Of a stretch of 38,322 nucleotides of DNA, positions 16,401-26,807 are shown in pieces. The stretch spans positions 1 through 38,322 of the forward strand of contig NZ_BOMV01000120.1 in the NCBI RefSeq assembly GCF_016862375.1. The letters run 5' to 3'. The DNA comes from Paractinoplanes rishiriensis (GTDB lineage: Bacteria > Actinomycetota > Actinomycetes > Mycobacteriales > Micromonosporaceae). Every line of letters starts with the position of its first letter. The stretch's first letter is position 1. The translations under genes and the position numbers were made by a program. The notes beneath the pieces were generated by a model. It saw nothing but the letters and a program-made list of their open reading frames with translations, made no database searches and had not been told where the DNA came from.

Positions 16401-18590
16401 CGGCAGCGGGCCGACGCGCATGGGCAGAGCGACCGCAGCAGCGTGGTGACCACCGAGGCCTGCCTGCTCGCGCTGCAGGGCCGCGAGGTCGAGGCCGCGG
16501 CTCACCTGCTGCAACTGGACGGGCTGCAGTCGCTGCAGCACTACCAGGTCGATGTGCTGATCGCGCGGGTGCGCGGCGCCCTGGAGCGCGGCGACCTGGG
16601 GGAGGCGTACGAGCAGGCCGTCGGTGAGTTCGACGCGCTCGGCCTCAGCCCGCTCGACGTGCTGCCGGCTCAGCACGGCTTCTACGTGATCCGCGCGTAC
16701 GCCGAATTGGAACGTTTGCGGACCGCGACCGAAGAGGCCCGCGGTGCCCGGCTGGCCGCCGCGAAGGCGGCCGTGGCGGTGGTCGGCAAGGTCACCCGCC
16801 GGCCGCTCATGGCGGCGCACCGGCACGTCGTCGAGGCCGCGCTGGCCGACCTGTCCGGCGATCCGGCCCAGGCCCTCGCCAAGCTGGCCGCCGCGGCACC
16901 GGTGCTGCGGACGGTCGACGCCCCGCTGGTGGCGTTCGAGGCCGCCGTGGTCGCCGCCCGGGCGCTGCGCGCACTGCGGGTACCCGGTCAGGCGCTGCGC
17001 GAGGCGCGCACCGCCCTGGCGATCGCGGAGGAGCAGGGCTGGCCGCAGCGCGCCCGCCGGGTGGTCGCCGAGTTCGGGCTGAATCCGGCTGTTCCGGCGA
17101 GCGCCACCACCACCGCCGGCGACAGCTGGCACGGTCAGCGGTGGGCAGCGCTGCAGCAGGTCAGCCTCGCCGCGTCCCGGGTGCTCGACCCGGCCCGGCT
17201 GGCCCGGATCGCGCTGGACGAGACCATCCGCATCCTCGGCGCCGAGCGGGCCTACCTGCTGCTCGAGGACGAGGCGGTGGCCGGGCTCGGCCGGTTCGTG
17301 GGCCGCGACGCGGGCGGCAACGAGCTCACCGAACTGGCCGGTTACAGCGCCAGCCTGGTCGAGCGGATCCGCGCCGACCGGCGGGCCGTGGTGGTGACCG
17401 GCACCCAGGAGGGCGAGGCGCCGGGTTCGCGGAGCATGGTGGCGTACGGGCTGCGCAGCATCCTGGTGGCGCCGCTGCTGCTCGACGACCGGCTGCTCGG
17501 CGTGGTCTATCTGGACAGCCGGGTGGCCAAGGGCATGTTCACCGCGGCCGACGTGGACACGCTGACCGCGATCACCCACCACGTCGCGGTCTCGCTGGAG
17601 ACGGCCCGCACGGCGCAGCTGGAACTGGCGGTCACGGCGGCGAACCGGCAGCGCGACCTGGCCGAGACGCTGCGGCAGGCGATGGCCTGGTTCACCGACA
17701 CGCTGGAGCCGGATGTGGTGCTCGGCCGCGCGTTCACCAGCCTGCGGCGCGGCGGCGTCGAGGGACACGCCTATGTGGTGCTGGGCGAGTCGGGCGAGCA
17801 ATCCGTGGTGGTCAAACACCTTCACGGCGAGGAGGTACGCCGGGAGCCCGTCGACGTCGATCCGGCGGACCTGCACACGGCCGCGGATGCCGAGGCGGCC
17901 GCGCACCTGCTGGGCCTGCCCGAGCCGGCGGCGAGCTGGCTGGTCGTACCGCTGATCGCCCGGGGCGTCCGGCGCGGGGTGCTCCTGGTCGCGTCGGCGC
18001 GGCCGGAGGCGTACGGCGAAACGGATTTGGAGATTGTCGCGGCCCTGGCCGGGCAGGCGATGGCCGCCTACGACAACGCACTGCTGTTCGCGCAGGTCAA
18101 CGAGCACGCCCGGATCGACGCGCTGACCGGGATCGCCAACCGCCGGCACTTCTTCGACCTGGCCGGCGGCGAGCTGGCGGACGCGCACCGGTATCAGAAC
18201 CGGCTCGCGGCGGTCATGCTCGACATCGATCACTTCAAAAAGATCAATGACACGTACGGGCACCAGGCCGGCGACGAGGTGATCCGCGAGGTCGTGCGGC
18301 GGCTGGCGGCCACCGGCCGGCCCGGTGACCTGCTGGCCCGCTACGGCGGCGAGGAGTTCGTGCTGCTGCTGCCGGACGTCGGCGACGACGCCGCGGCGAT
18401 CGCCGAGCGGCTGCGCGCCGACGTGGCGGCCGGCCCGGTCGGCACGGCCGCCGGCGACGTGCCGGTCACGATCAGCATCGGGGTGGCCCACCTCGACCCG
18501 GCCGAGCGGATCGACGCCCTGCTGGCCCGCGCCGACGCGTGCCTCTACCAGGCGAAAACCTCAGGCCGGAACCGGGTCGTCCTGACCTGA
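13452..18590 (+). CDS. Ser/Thr kinase - ATPase - TPR - GAF - GAF - GGDEF (diguanylate cyclase) signalling protein
   Basis: 1,712 residues in one frame. (1) Ser/Thr kinase about 18-275: GRGAEAVV loop, Lys45, HRDVKPDN at 136-143, DFG at 156-158, APE at 179-181. (2) AAA-type ATPase about 293-560: P-loop GAAGSGRT at 319-326 has Arg where Lys is expected; Walker B AVLTVDDVQW is intact. (3) Helical TPR-like region to about 1200, with a hydrophobic stretch near 803-827. (4) GAF domain about 1233-1393. (5) Second GAF-like domain about 1413-1543. (6) GGDEF domain from about 1553: GGEEF at 1632-1636 is catalytic, and RPGD at 1623-1626 is a canonical inhibitory I-site. It should therefore both phosphorylate proteins and make c-di-GMP. 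The GTG start lacks a Shine-Dalgarno; GTG 13488 is an alternative. Confidence 0.88.
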   Translation: MVAVPVSAVVEVVPPDAFEVLGEIGRGAEAVVHRVRRDGTEYAMKLLQPSTAAHDEVLRRLHRTVALLAAARHPSLVRVHEVGVHDGRPYVLLDLVEGRRLTDVLAGGPLPDADLIRVGLGLAGALTAVHGCGLVHRDVKPDNVLLEADGSPRLIDFGLAERVAGETGDQVAGTLAYTAPERTGMLHRQADGRADLYSLGVLLYECATGSAPYSSSDVGELLRLHAVAPVPDPRDAAPALSPALAGIIRKLLAKDPDDRYQSGTGLLADLEAARTQPDFALGTADEPVVAADVPFVGRDRELAALTELRQRGGFVQVRGAAGSGRTRLVQEFTAAVARDGHLVLNARCARDRTQPLTVLRAAIDAHLRAVKTLPAALARVREAAGEAAPLVQTLSTGLAEVLAAGEQVSDVSQGAYLSVLAEFLGALATRSGGAVLTVDDVQWCDEATLRVLQLIAPGAPLLVVAIARDDTDVPGVTATVDVEPLDAAGTAALVAATNGGLSISDEVAARLAARSHGNPFTLLAYVTAVVDAGLVRVHPGGWSVDVAGLDALELPTGVAELVLNRVAALDPVSRRVLGLAAVAGHRFAAGLVAELSGDDRHAVLGVLRDGTREGLVEVREDGTYAFPHDRIRQALIDQFDEATRRHLHDDVADLLDRYPDRDADTVYALAQHRIDGSPGYAPADLVRSCHAAGELALAEYAPEAAVYYLEHAAVMAQRGGIRTGHAFHELLGRAYHQAARLDEAAATLRVAVASATDPLQRAHSLHLLGRVHESAFDTVSQIRAADEALAELGRSLPRNPVLRVLSSIGCLFAGLLVWLTRVGYGRARGRARERDVLVCSLFEDLGSAYLRDLRPRESVVYALRAPLPASRIGLTPESVSTLNAISFLCETLRMHRLADRLWTAADRGAAALGDPALAARASWRRGIARHNNGIDSGETLREVLDRQDRWLNFGFLLDAHSVLAWDWLLHGDMFELRAEIAASRQRADAHGQSDRSSVVTTEACLLALQGREVEAAAHLLQLDGLQSLQHYQVDVLIARVRGALERGDLGEAYEQAVGEFDALGLSPLDVLPAQHGFYVIRAYAELERLRTATEEARGARLAAAKAAVAVVGKVTRRPLMAAHRHVVEAALADLSGDPAQALAKLAAAAPVLRTVDAPLVAFEAAVVAARALRALRVPGQALREARTALAIAEEQGWPQRARRVVAEFGLNPAVPASATTTAGDSWHGQRWAALQQVSLAASRVLDPARLARIALDETIRILGAERAYLLLEDEAVAGLGRFVGRDAGGNELTELAGYSASLVERIRADRRAVVVTGTQEGEAPGSRSMVAYGLRSILVAPLLLDDRLLGVVYLDSRVAKGMFTAADVDTLTAITHHVAVSLETARTAQLELAVTAANRQRDLAETLRQAMAWFTDTLEPDVVLGRAFTSLRRGGVEGHAYVVLGESGEQSVVVKHLHGEEVRREPVDVDPADLHTAADAEAAAHLLGLPEPAASWLVVPLIARGVRRGVLLVASARPEAYGETDLEIVAALAGQAMAAYDNALLFAQVNEHARIDALTGIANRRHFFDLAGGELADAHRYQNRLAAVMLDIDHFKKINDTYGHQAGDEVIREVVRRLAATGRPGDLLARYGGEEFVLLLPDVGDDAAAIAERLRADVAAGPVGTAAGDVPVTISIGVAHLDPAERIDALLARADACLYQAKTSGRNRVVLT

Positions 18591-18704
18591 ACTGGCACGT
18601 TCCTGCTCCTTTTGTTACGCGTCAGATGTTGCACCAGGACAAAGAACCGTGAAGATGTAGGAGCCGCGCCGGACGGACCCCGACAGGAGCCTGCGATCTT
18701 CGCC
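18591..18704 (+). promoter_or_regulatory. Leader of the receiver-phosphatase / histidine kinase operon
   Basis: 114 bp after the kinase-GGDEF stop. CAGGAG (18684-18689) is the nearest ribosome site but sits 15 bases from the ATG. No hairpin terminator is seen, so readthrough from the kinase gene is possible. TTGCAC near 18630 is a weak -35 candidate without a good -10. Confidence 0.3.
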
Positions 18705-19813
18705 ATGTTGCGGGTTCTCCTTGTCGAGGACGACGAGGGTGACGCCTTCCTGGTACGTGAGCTGCTGCACGAGGCGGGCGCCCCGATCGACCTCGTGCTG
18801 GCCACCAGCATGCGCGAGGCGCTCACCCTGGTGACCGGGGTCGAGTGCATCCTGCTCGACCTGGGCCTGCCCGACGCCGAGGGGCTCGACGGTCTGCGCA
18901 AGCTGCTCGCCGCCGCCGGCAGCGCCGCGGTGTGTGTGCTGACCGGCCGGTCCGACGAGCACCTGGGCATGGCGGCGGTCGCCGAGGGCGCCCAGGACTA
19001 CCTGGTCAAGGGCCAGGTCGACGGCGTCCTGCTGACCCGGGCGCTGCGCTACGCGGTGGAACGCAAAAGGGCCGACGAGAACACCCAGCGGCTGCGCGAG
19101 ATCGAACTGCGCCAGGCCGAGTCGGCCCGCCTGGAACGGGGTCTGCTGCCGCAGCCGTTGATGCGAACCACCGCGGTGGCGGTGCACACGTTCTACCGGT
19201 CCGGCCGGGCCATGGGCCTGCTGGGCGGCGACTTCCTGGACGCGGTGCAGGTCGGCGACGACCGGCTGCACGTGATCGTCGGCGACGTCTGCGGGCACGA
19301 GCCGGCCCTCGGGGTGGAACTGCGGGTGGCGTGGCGCGCGCTGGTGCTGGCCAAGGTGCCGCTGGACCGGGTGCTGCCGGCCCTCGAGCAGGTGCTGATC
19401 AGCGAGCGGCGGGCCCGCGAGGTGTTCGCCACGGTCGCGTCGGCGATGCTCGACCTGCCCGGCAACCGGGCCACCGTCCGGCTGGCCGGGCATCCGCCGC
19501 CGGTGCTGCTGGCCGGCGGCCGGGCCGTCCCGGTAGCTGCCCGGCCGGGCATCGTGCTGGGCGTCCGCCCGAAACCCGCGCCGGCCACCGAGCTGGCGCT
19601 GCCGGACGGCGACTGGTCGCTGCTGATGTACACCGATGGGCTGATCGAACGACTCGACGTCGACGGGTTGTGTGGTCTGCTCGACGAGCCGGCCGCGGCC
19701 GAGGTTCCGCCGGCGGCGCTGCCGGCGTGGCTGGCCGGCCGGGCCGACGAGGCCAACGGCGGGCCGCTCGCCGACGACGTGGCGATGCTGCTGATCACGA
19801 AGGGGGAGGGGCG

Positions 19814-19817
<4 letters not shown>
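18705..19817 (+). CDS. Response regulator with PP2C-type (SpoIIE/RsbU-like) phosphatase output
   Basis: 370 residues. A receiver domain (1-125) has acidic Asp9/Asp10 in LVEDDEGD, phosphoacceptor Asp52 in ILLDLGLPD, and Lys in YLVKGQ. A coiled helix (VERKRADENTQRLREIELRQ) leads to a PP2C-like domain that starts at LERGLLPQPL. Its metal-binding Asp motifs are all present: GGDF, GDVCGHE, YTDGLIE, LADDVAML. Such proteins dephosphorylate anti-sigma-antagonists or other Ser/Thr phosphoproteins when the receiver is phosphorylated. Its stop codon overlaps the kinase start (ATGA), so the next protein is its likely partner. It could also oppose the Ser/Thr kinase encoded just upstream, which is inference. 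Confidence 0.9.
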
Positions 19818-21391
<1,574 letters not shown>

Positions 21392-22414
21392 CTCGAACCG
21401 GTCCCTACCGGCCGCCTCGCCGGCGGTGAGTCCCAGGACCACCTTGGCGGCGAGCGCGCCCATCTCGGCGAACGGCTGCCGGACCGTGGTCAGCCCGGGT
21501 GCCAGCCAGGCGGCCTGGTCGACGTCGTCGAAGCCGACCACGCTGAGGTCGTCGGGGATGCGCCGGCCGGACCGCCGGGCGGCCTCGTAGACGCCCATGG
21601 CCTGCAGGTCGTCGCCGCACACCACGGCCGTCGGCGGGTCCGGCAGGGCGAGCAGTTCGAGGCCGAGGCGAACGCCGTCGTCGAAGGTGAAGACGCCGCG
21701 GCGCTCGAGGCTTTCGTCGTACCGGATCTCCGCATGGTCGAGGGCGGCGCGGAAGCCGTCCAGCCGGGCCCGGGCGGCCAGGTCCTTGACCGGGCCGGTC
21801 AGCACCCCGATCCGGCGGTGGCCGAGGCCGAGCAGGTGACGGGTCGCGGCCAGGGCGCCGCTCCAGTTGGTCGAGCCGATCACCGGCACGCCGGGCAGGT
21901 CGACGACCGGGTCGAGCACCACCAGCGGGATGTCGTCGCGGGTCAGGAGACCGGCCTGCCGGGCGGTGACCCCGGCGACCACCGAGACGACTCCGGCGGG
22001 CCGGCGTTCGAGCAGCGCGTCGATCCATGGCCGGCCGGCGTCGGTGAAGGTGGCCGTGCCGCCGTTCGCCCCGGCGACGTCGGCGACGCCGCGCAGGATC
22101 TCCATGGCGATCGAGCCGAGCATCCGGTGGCACACCACCTCGATGCTGCGCGTCTCGACCTCGGCCGGCGGGCGGCGGTACCCGTGGTCGCGCAGCAGGT
22201 CCTCGACGCGTTCCCGGGTCTCGGCGCCCACCCCGTCCCGGCCGTTGAACACCTTGGACACGGTCGGGGGCGACACCCCGGCCAGTTCGGCGATCGCCGC
22301 GAGGGAGACCCGGCCGCCCCGAGGCTTTCGTTGCGGCGCCGAACTGCCGTCCTCGATCACGGGCGGATTCTATCGATGCATGTCGCTCACTCAAGAAAGC
22401 ACTGAAAATCGGTT

Positions 22415-22440
22415 ATGCAATCGGGGCATTCCGGTTGCAT
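22415..22440. promoter_or_regulatory. Inverted repeat in the LacI-GH43 intergenic region
   Basis: ATGCAATCGG (22415-22424) and CCGGTTGCAT (22431-22440) form a 10-bp inverted repeat with one mismatch and a 6-bp spacer. It ends on the first base of the GH43 promoter -35, so a bound protein could activate or repress. Confidence 0.5.
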
Positions 22441-22468
22441 TGACACACGTCATTGTACGAAATACGTT
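22440..22468 (+). promoter_or_regulatory. Promoter of the GH43-GH95 unit
   Basis: TTGACA (22440-22445) and TACGTT (22463-22468) are 17 bp apart, a good vegetative-type promoter. It predicts a leader of about 135 nt before the GH43 start. The -10 lies inside a CGAAATACGTTCG element. Confidence 0.6.
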
Positions 22469-22492
22469 CGTGCCCATCCGGAAAGTATTTCG
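22458..22492. promoter_or_regulatory. CGAAATAC inverted repeat over the GH43 promoter
   Basis: CGAAATAC (22458-22465) and GTATTTCG (22485-22492) form a perfect 8-bp inverted repeat with a 19-bp spacer, overlapping the -10 and start region. The left copy also forms a local CGAA/TTCG dyad (22458-22470). The same 8-mer occurs in the importer promoter region at 31273. It is a plausible site for the adjacent LacI protein. Confidence 0.5.
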
Positions 22493-22549
22493 TAACCGGT
22501 CGCGGCAGCTGCCCATGGGAGCGCATCCTCAGGCCCGCCGCTGAGATCA

Positions 22550-22583
22550 CCGCGGGGCCTCGAGGACTGAAGGGGCCCCGCGG
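22550..22583 (+). promoter_or_regulatory. Stable 5'-UTR hairpin before GH43
   Basis: CCGCGGGGCC (22550-22559) pairs perfectly with GGCCCCGCGG (22574-22583) across a 14-nt loop, ending 29 nt before the GH43 start. It lies inside the predicted leader, so it may be an RNA control or stability element or an attenuator; no T-run follows. Confidence 0.5.
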
Positions 22584-22612
22584 CTCACGCCCCTCAAGAC
22601 GGAGTAGCCCCG

Positions 22613-24358
22613 ATGCCGATTCGTCGATTGCTCGCTGCCTGCCTGGTCCTGGTCGGCATCCTGGCCCTGTCGCCGGGCGCGGCCCGGGCCGACAACCCGA
22701 TCGTCCAGACCATCTACACGGCCGATCCCGCTCCGCTGGTGCACGACGGACGGGTGTATCTCTACACCGGTCACGACGAGGACGGGTCGACCTACTTCAC
22801 GATGAAGGACTGGCGGGTCTTCTCGTCGGCCGACATGGTCAACTGGACCGATCACGGCAGCCCGATGAGCCTGGCCACGTTCAGCTGGGCGGAGGCCGAC
22901 GCCTGGGCCGGTCACGTCATCGCCCGCAACGGCAAGTTCTACTGGTACGTGCCGGTCAAGCAACGCGGGGGCGGCATGGTGATCGGCGTCGGTGTCGCCG
23001 ACAGCCCGACCGGACCGTTCCGGGACGCCATCGGCCGGCCGCTGGTCGGCAACGGCGAGATCGACCCGAACGTGTGGATCGACAGTTCCGGTCAGGCGTA
23101 TCTGTACTGGGGCAACCCCAACCTCTGGTTCGTGCGCCTGAACGCCGACATGATCTCCTATTCCGGCAGCCCCACCAAGATCGCGCTGACCACCGCCGGC
23201 TTCGGCACCCGCACCGGTAACGCGAGCCGCCCCACCCTGTACGAGGAAGGCCCCTGGGTCTACCAGCGCAACGGCCTGTACTACAACGTGTTCGCGGCCG
23301 AGTGCTGCTCGGAGTTCATCGGGTATTCCACCGCGCCGGGACCGACCGGGCCGTGGACCTATCGGGGGACGATCATGCCGCGGCAGGGCGGCAGCTTCAC
23401 CAACCACGCCGGCGTCATCGACTTCAACGGCGGGTCGTACTTCTTCTACCACAACGGCGCCCTGCCCGGCGGCGGCGGTTTCACCAGGTCGGTGGCGGTG
23501 GAGAAGTTCACTTACAACGCCGACGGCACCTTTCCCACGATCAACATGACCGCCGCCGGTGCGCCGCAGATCGGCACCCTCAACCCGTACACCCGCCAGG
23601 AGGCGGAGACGATCGCCTGGGGTTCCGGCGTCGAGACCGAACCGGCCGGTGAGGGCGGCATGAACGTCGGCTGGATCGAGAACGGCGACTACATCAAGGT
23701 CAAAGGCGTCGGATTCGGTACGGGTGCCACGTCGTTCACCGCCCGGGCGGCCTCGGCGACCAGCGGCGGCCGGATCGAACTGCGCCTGGACGGCACCAGC
23801 GGCCCCGTCGTCGGCACCTGCACGGTGACCGGCACCGGCGGCTGGCAGACCTGGTCCACGGTGAGCTGCCCGGTGAGCGGTGCGACCGGCACCCACGACC
23901 TGTACCTGCGATTCACCGGCGGCAGCGGCACCCTGTTCAACCTCAACTGGTGGCAGTTCGGCACCGGCGCCCAGCCGACCACCCAGCCGACCACCCAGCC
24001 GACCACCCAGCCGACCACCCAGCCGACCACCCAGCCGACCACCGGGCCTACGACCCCGCCGGCGGCCGGTGCGTGCGGCGCCGCCTATCGCACCACCAGC
24101 ACCTGGTCGGGCGGCTTCCAGGGCGAGGTGACGGTGACCGCCGGCGCCGCGATCACCAACTGGTCGGTCCGCTGGACCCTCGGCAGCGGTCAGGTCGTCA
24201 ACCAGGTCTGGAACGGCTCCCTGACCACCAGCGGTCCGACCGCCACCGTGGCGAACGCGTCATACAACGGCGCCCTGGCCGCCAACGCCTCGACGACGTT
24301 CGGTTTCCTCGCGAGCGGCACGCCGCCGACAGCGTCGTTCACCTGTAGCGGTTCGTGA
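22613..24358 (+). CDS. Secreted GH43 arabinofuranosidase/xylosidase-type enzyme with CBM6 and CBM2
   Basis: 581 residues. Signal peptide 1-26 (ALSPGAARA|DN). The GH43 five-blade propeller (about 27-325) has Asp38 in YTADPAPLVHDG as base, Asp151 in GEIDPNVWID as pKa modulator, and Glu212 in YEEGPWVYQRNG as acid. The N-terminal pattern resembles arabinoxylan arabinofuranohydrolases of the XynD type, so removal of arabinose from xylan is likely; beta-xylosidase or arabinanase activity remains possible. A CBM6 follows (about 328-452, EAETIAWGSGV to NLNWWQFG), then a PTTQ-repeat linker and CBM2 (about 483-581, CGAAYRTTSTWSGGFQGEV). The ribosome site is GGAG. GH95 begins 13 bp after its stop. Confidence 0.88.
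   Translation: MPIRRLLAACLVLVGILALSPGAARADNPIVQTIYTADPAPLVHDGRVYLYTGHDEDGSTYFTMKDWRVFSSADMVNWTDHGSPMSLATFSWAEADAWAGHVIARNGKFYWYVPVKQRGGGMVIGVGVADSPTGPFRDAIGRPLVGNGEIDPNVWIDSSGQAYLYWGNPNLWFVRLNADMISYSGSPTKIALTTAGFGTRTGNASRPTLYEEGPWVYQRNGLYYNVFAAECCSEFIGYSTAPGPTGPWTYRGTIMPRQGGSFTNHAGVIDFNGGSYFFYHNGALPGGGGFTRSVAVEKFTYNADGTFPTINMTAAGAPQIGTLNPYTRQEAETIAWGSGVETEPAGEGGMNVGWIENGDYIKVKGVGFGTGATSFTARAASATSGGRIELRLDGTSGPVVGTCTVTGTGGWQTWSTVSCPVSGATGTHDLYLRFTGGSGTLFNLNWWQFGTGAQPTTQPTTQPTTQPTTQPTTQPTTGPTTPPAAGACGAAYRTTSTWSGGFQGEVTVTAGAAITNWSVRWTLGSGQVVNQVWNGSLTTSGPTATVANASYNGALAANASTTFGFLASGTPPTASFTCSGS
23972..24043 (+). repeat. Six perfect 12-bp tandem repeats coding the PTTQ linker
   Basis: The unit CAGCCGACCACC is repeated six times without a mismatch, encoding Gln-Pro-Thr-Thr. 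It is the flexible linker between CBM6 and CBM2. Perfect identity at DNA level, including third positions, suggests recent expansion by slippage; copy number may vary between strains. Confidence 0.9.
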
Positions 24359-24371
24359 GCGGGGGAGCACG

Positions 24372-26765
24372 ATGGCTGACGTGACGCGCCGCCAGTTGCT
24401 TGCGGCGGGGATGGCCGGTGCCGGAGCCGCGCTGCTGCCGGCCGGCCGGACGGCCGCCGCGGCGGCCGGCGATCTGGCTCTCTGGTACGACAAGGAGGCC
24501 GGCTCGGACTGGCTGCGCGCGCTGCCGATCGGCAACGGCCGGCTCGGCGCCATGGTGTTCGGCAACGCCGGCACCGAGCGGTTGCAGCTCAACGAGGACA
24601 CGGTGTGGGCCGGTGGCCCGTACGACTCGGCCAACACCCGCGGCGCCGCCAACCTCGCGGAGATCCGGCGCCGGGTGTTCGCCGACCAGTGGGGGCCGGC
24701 CCAGGATCTCATCAACCAGACGATGATGGGTACGCCCGGCGGGCAGCTGGCCTACCAGCCGGTCGGCAACCTGCAGCTCGCCTTCGGCAGCGCCAGCGGG
24801 CTGTCGGAGTACAGCCGGACGCTCGACCTGACCACCGCCACGGTGACCACCACGTTCGTGCTGAACGGGGTGCGGCACCGGCGGGAGGTTTTCGCCAGCG
24901 CACCGGACCAGGTGATCGTGCTGCGCCTGACCGCCGACCGGGCGAACGCGATCTCGTTCGGCGCCACCTTCGACAGCCCGCAACGGACGACCACGTCCAG
25001 CCCCGACGGCGCCACCGTCGCCCTGGACGGCATCTCCGGGAGCATGGAGGGCGTCGCCGGACAGGTCCGGTTCCTGGCGCTGGCCCACGCCACCGCGACC
25101 GGTGGCACGGTCAGCAGCTCCGGCGGCACGCTGCGGGTGTCCGGCGCCACCGAGGTGACCCTGCTGATCTCCGTCGGCTCCAGCTACGTCAACTTCCGCA
25201 CGGTCAACGGCGACTACCAGGGCAGCGCGTGGAACCGGCTCACCGCGGCCCGCGCCGCCGGCTGGGACCAGCTCCGCAGCCGGCACCTCGCCGACTATCA
25301 GGCGCTGTTCAACCGGGTCACGATCGACCTGGGCCGCACGGCCGCCGCCGATCAGCCGACCGATGTGCGGATCGCCCAGCATGCGAGCGTCAGCGACCCG
25401 CAGTTCGCCGCCCTGCTGTTCCAGTACGGCCGGTACCTGCTGATCTCGTCGTCGCGCCCCGGCACCCAGCCGGCCAACCTCCAGGGCATCTGGAACGACG
25501 CGATGGCCCCGCCCTGGGACTCGAAGTACACCATCAACGCCAACCTGCCGATGAACTACTGGCCGGCCGGCACCACCAACCTGGCCGAGTGCTTCCTGCC
25601 GGTGTTCGACCTGATCCGGGACCTGGCGGTGACCGGCGCCCGGGTCGCGCAGGCGCAGTACGGCGCCGGCGGCTGGATTGCCCACCACAACACCGACGGG
25701 TGGCGGGGCGCCTCGGTCGTCGACGGCGCCCTGTGGGGCATGTGGCAGACTGGCGGCGCCTGGCTGTCCACCCTGGTCTGGGACCACTACCAGTTCACCG
25801 GCGACGTGGAGTTCCTGCGGGCGAACTATCCCGCGATGAAGGGCGCCGCCCAGTTCTTCCTGGACACCCTGGTCGCCCATCCGAGTCTCGGGTACCTGGT
25901 GACCAACCCGTCGAACTCGCCGGAACTGGCCCACCACGCGGACGTCAGCGTCTGCGCGGGGCCCACCATGGACAACCAGATCCTGCGCGACCTGTTCGAG
26001 GGTGTGGCCCGGGCCGGCGAGGTGCTCGGCGTCGACGCCGCCTTCCGCAGCCAGGTGCGCACGGCCCGGGACCGCCTGCCACCGATGCGGGTCGGCTCGC
26101 GCGGCAACATCCAGGAGTGGCTGGCCGACTGGGTCGAGCCGGAACGCACCCACCGCCACATCTCGCACCTGTACGGCCTGCATCCGAGCAACCAGATCAC
26201 CCGGCGCGGCACCCCGGCCCTGTACGAGGCCGCCCGCCGGACCCTCGACCTGCGCGGCGACGACGGCACCGGCTGGTCGCTGGCCTGGAAAATCAACTTC
26301 TGGGCCCGGATGGAGGACGGCGCCCGCGCCCACAAGCTCATCCGCGACCTGGTGCGCACCGACCGGCTCGCGCCGAACATGTTCGACCTGCACCCGCCGT
26401 TCCAGATCGACGGCAACTTCGGCGCCACCTCCGGCATCGCCGAGATGCTCCTGCAGAGCCACCACGGCGAACTGCACCTGCTGCCCGCCCTGCCGAGCGC
26501 CTGGCCCACCGGCCGGGTGACCGGACTGCGCGGCCGCGGCGGCTACACGGTGAGCCTGGCCTGGAGCGCCGGCCAGGCCGACGAGATCCTGGTGCGGGCC
26601 GACCGGGACGGCTCGGTGCGGCTGCGCGCCCGCCTGTTCACCGGCGGGTTCACGGTGACCGACGCCGGCGACGGCAGCACGCCCGGCACCACCCGTCCGG
26701 AGACCGACGTCGTCCAGCTCACCACCCGCGCCGGCCACACCTACCGCCTGGCGCGATCGGCGTGA
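24372..26765 (+). CDS. Secreted GH95 alpha-L-fucosidase / alpha-L-galactosidase
   Basis: 797 residues, close to the usual GH95 length. The N-terminus TRRQLLAAGMAGAGAALLPAG resembles a Tat signal. The GH95 N-domain begins LWYDKEAGSDWLRALPIGNG and RLQLNEDTVWAGGPYDS. The (alpha/alpha)6 barrel carries NLQGIWNDAMAPPWDSKYT, then Asn389/Asn391 in INANLPMNYWPAG, Glu518 in NSPE (general acid by family comparison), GPTMDNQILRDLF, and Asp680 in PFQIDGNFG. Family members are inverting alpha-1,2-L-fucosidases, with some acting on alpha-L-galactosides of xyloglucan. Either would fit a side-chain-stripping locus. GGGGAG precedes the start, and the gene shares a transcript with GH43. Confidence 0.9.
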   Translation: MADVTRRQLLAAGMAGAGAALLPAGRTAAAAAGDLALWYDKEAGSDWLRALPIGNGRLGAMVFGNAGTERLQLNEDTVWAGGPYDSANTRGAANLAEIRRRVFADQWGPAQDLINQTMMGTPGGQLAYQPVGNLQLAFGSASGLSEYSRTLDLTTATVTTTFVLNGVRHRREVFASAPDQVIVLRLTADRANAISFGATFDSPQRTTTSSPDGATVALDGISGSMEGVAGQVRFLALAHATATGGTVSSSGGTLRVSGATEVTLLISVGSSYVNFRTVNGDYQGSAWNRLTAARAAGWDQLRSRHLADYQALFNRVTIDLGRTAAADQPTDVRIAQHASVSDPQFAALLFQYGRYLLISSSRPGTQPANLQGIWNDAMAPPWDSKYTINANLPMNYWPAGTTNLAECFLPVFDLIRDLAVTGARVAQAQYGAGGWIAHHNTDGWRGASVVDGALWGMWQTGGAWLSTLVWDHYQFTGDVEFLRANYPAMKGAAQFFLDTLVAHPSLGYLVTNPSNSPELAHHADVSVCAGPTMDNQILRDLFEGVARAGEVLGVDAAFRSQVRTARDRLPPMRVGSRGNIQEWLADWVEPERTHRHISHLYGLHPSNQITRRGTPALYEAARRTLDLRGDDGTGWSLAWKINFWARMEDGARAHKLIRDLVRTDRLAPNMFDLHPPFQIDGNFGATSGIAEMLLQSHHGELHLLPALPSAWPTGRVTGLRGRGGYTVSLAWSAGQADEILVRADRDGSVRLRARLFTGGFTVTDAGDGSTPGTTRPETDVVQLTTRAGHTYRLARSA

Positions 26766-26807
26766 GCCCGCACCACGACCTGAGAACAAACCGATTGGAG
26801 TACCACG

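Noticed and set aside
13416..18491. A 1,691-codon open frame on the minus strand opposite the kinase-GGDEF gene
   Set aside because: Its protein is low-complexity (Gln, Arg, Val, His, Pro rich) without domains, and mirrors the codon bias of the real plus-strand gene, which has full catalytic motifs.
23972..24043. CRISPR-like array
   Set aside because: Direct repeats are contiguous 12-mers without spacers and encode a linker; no cas genes are present.
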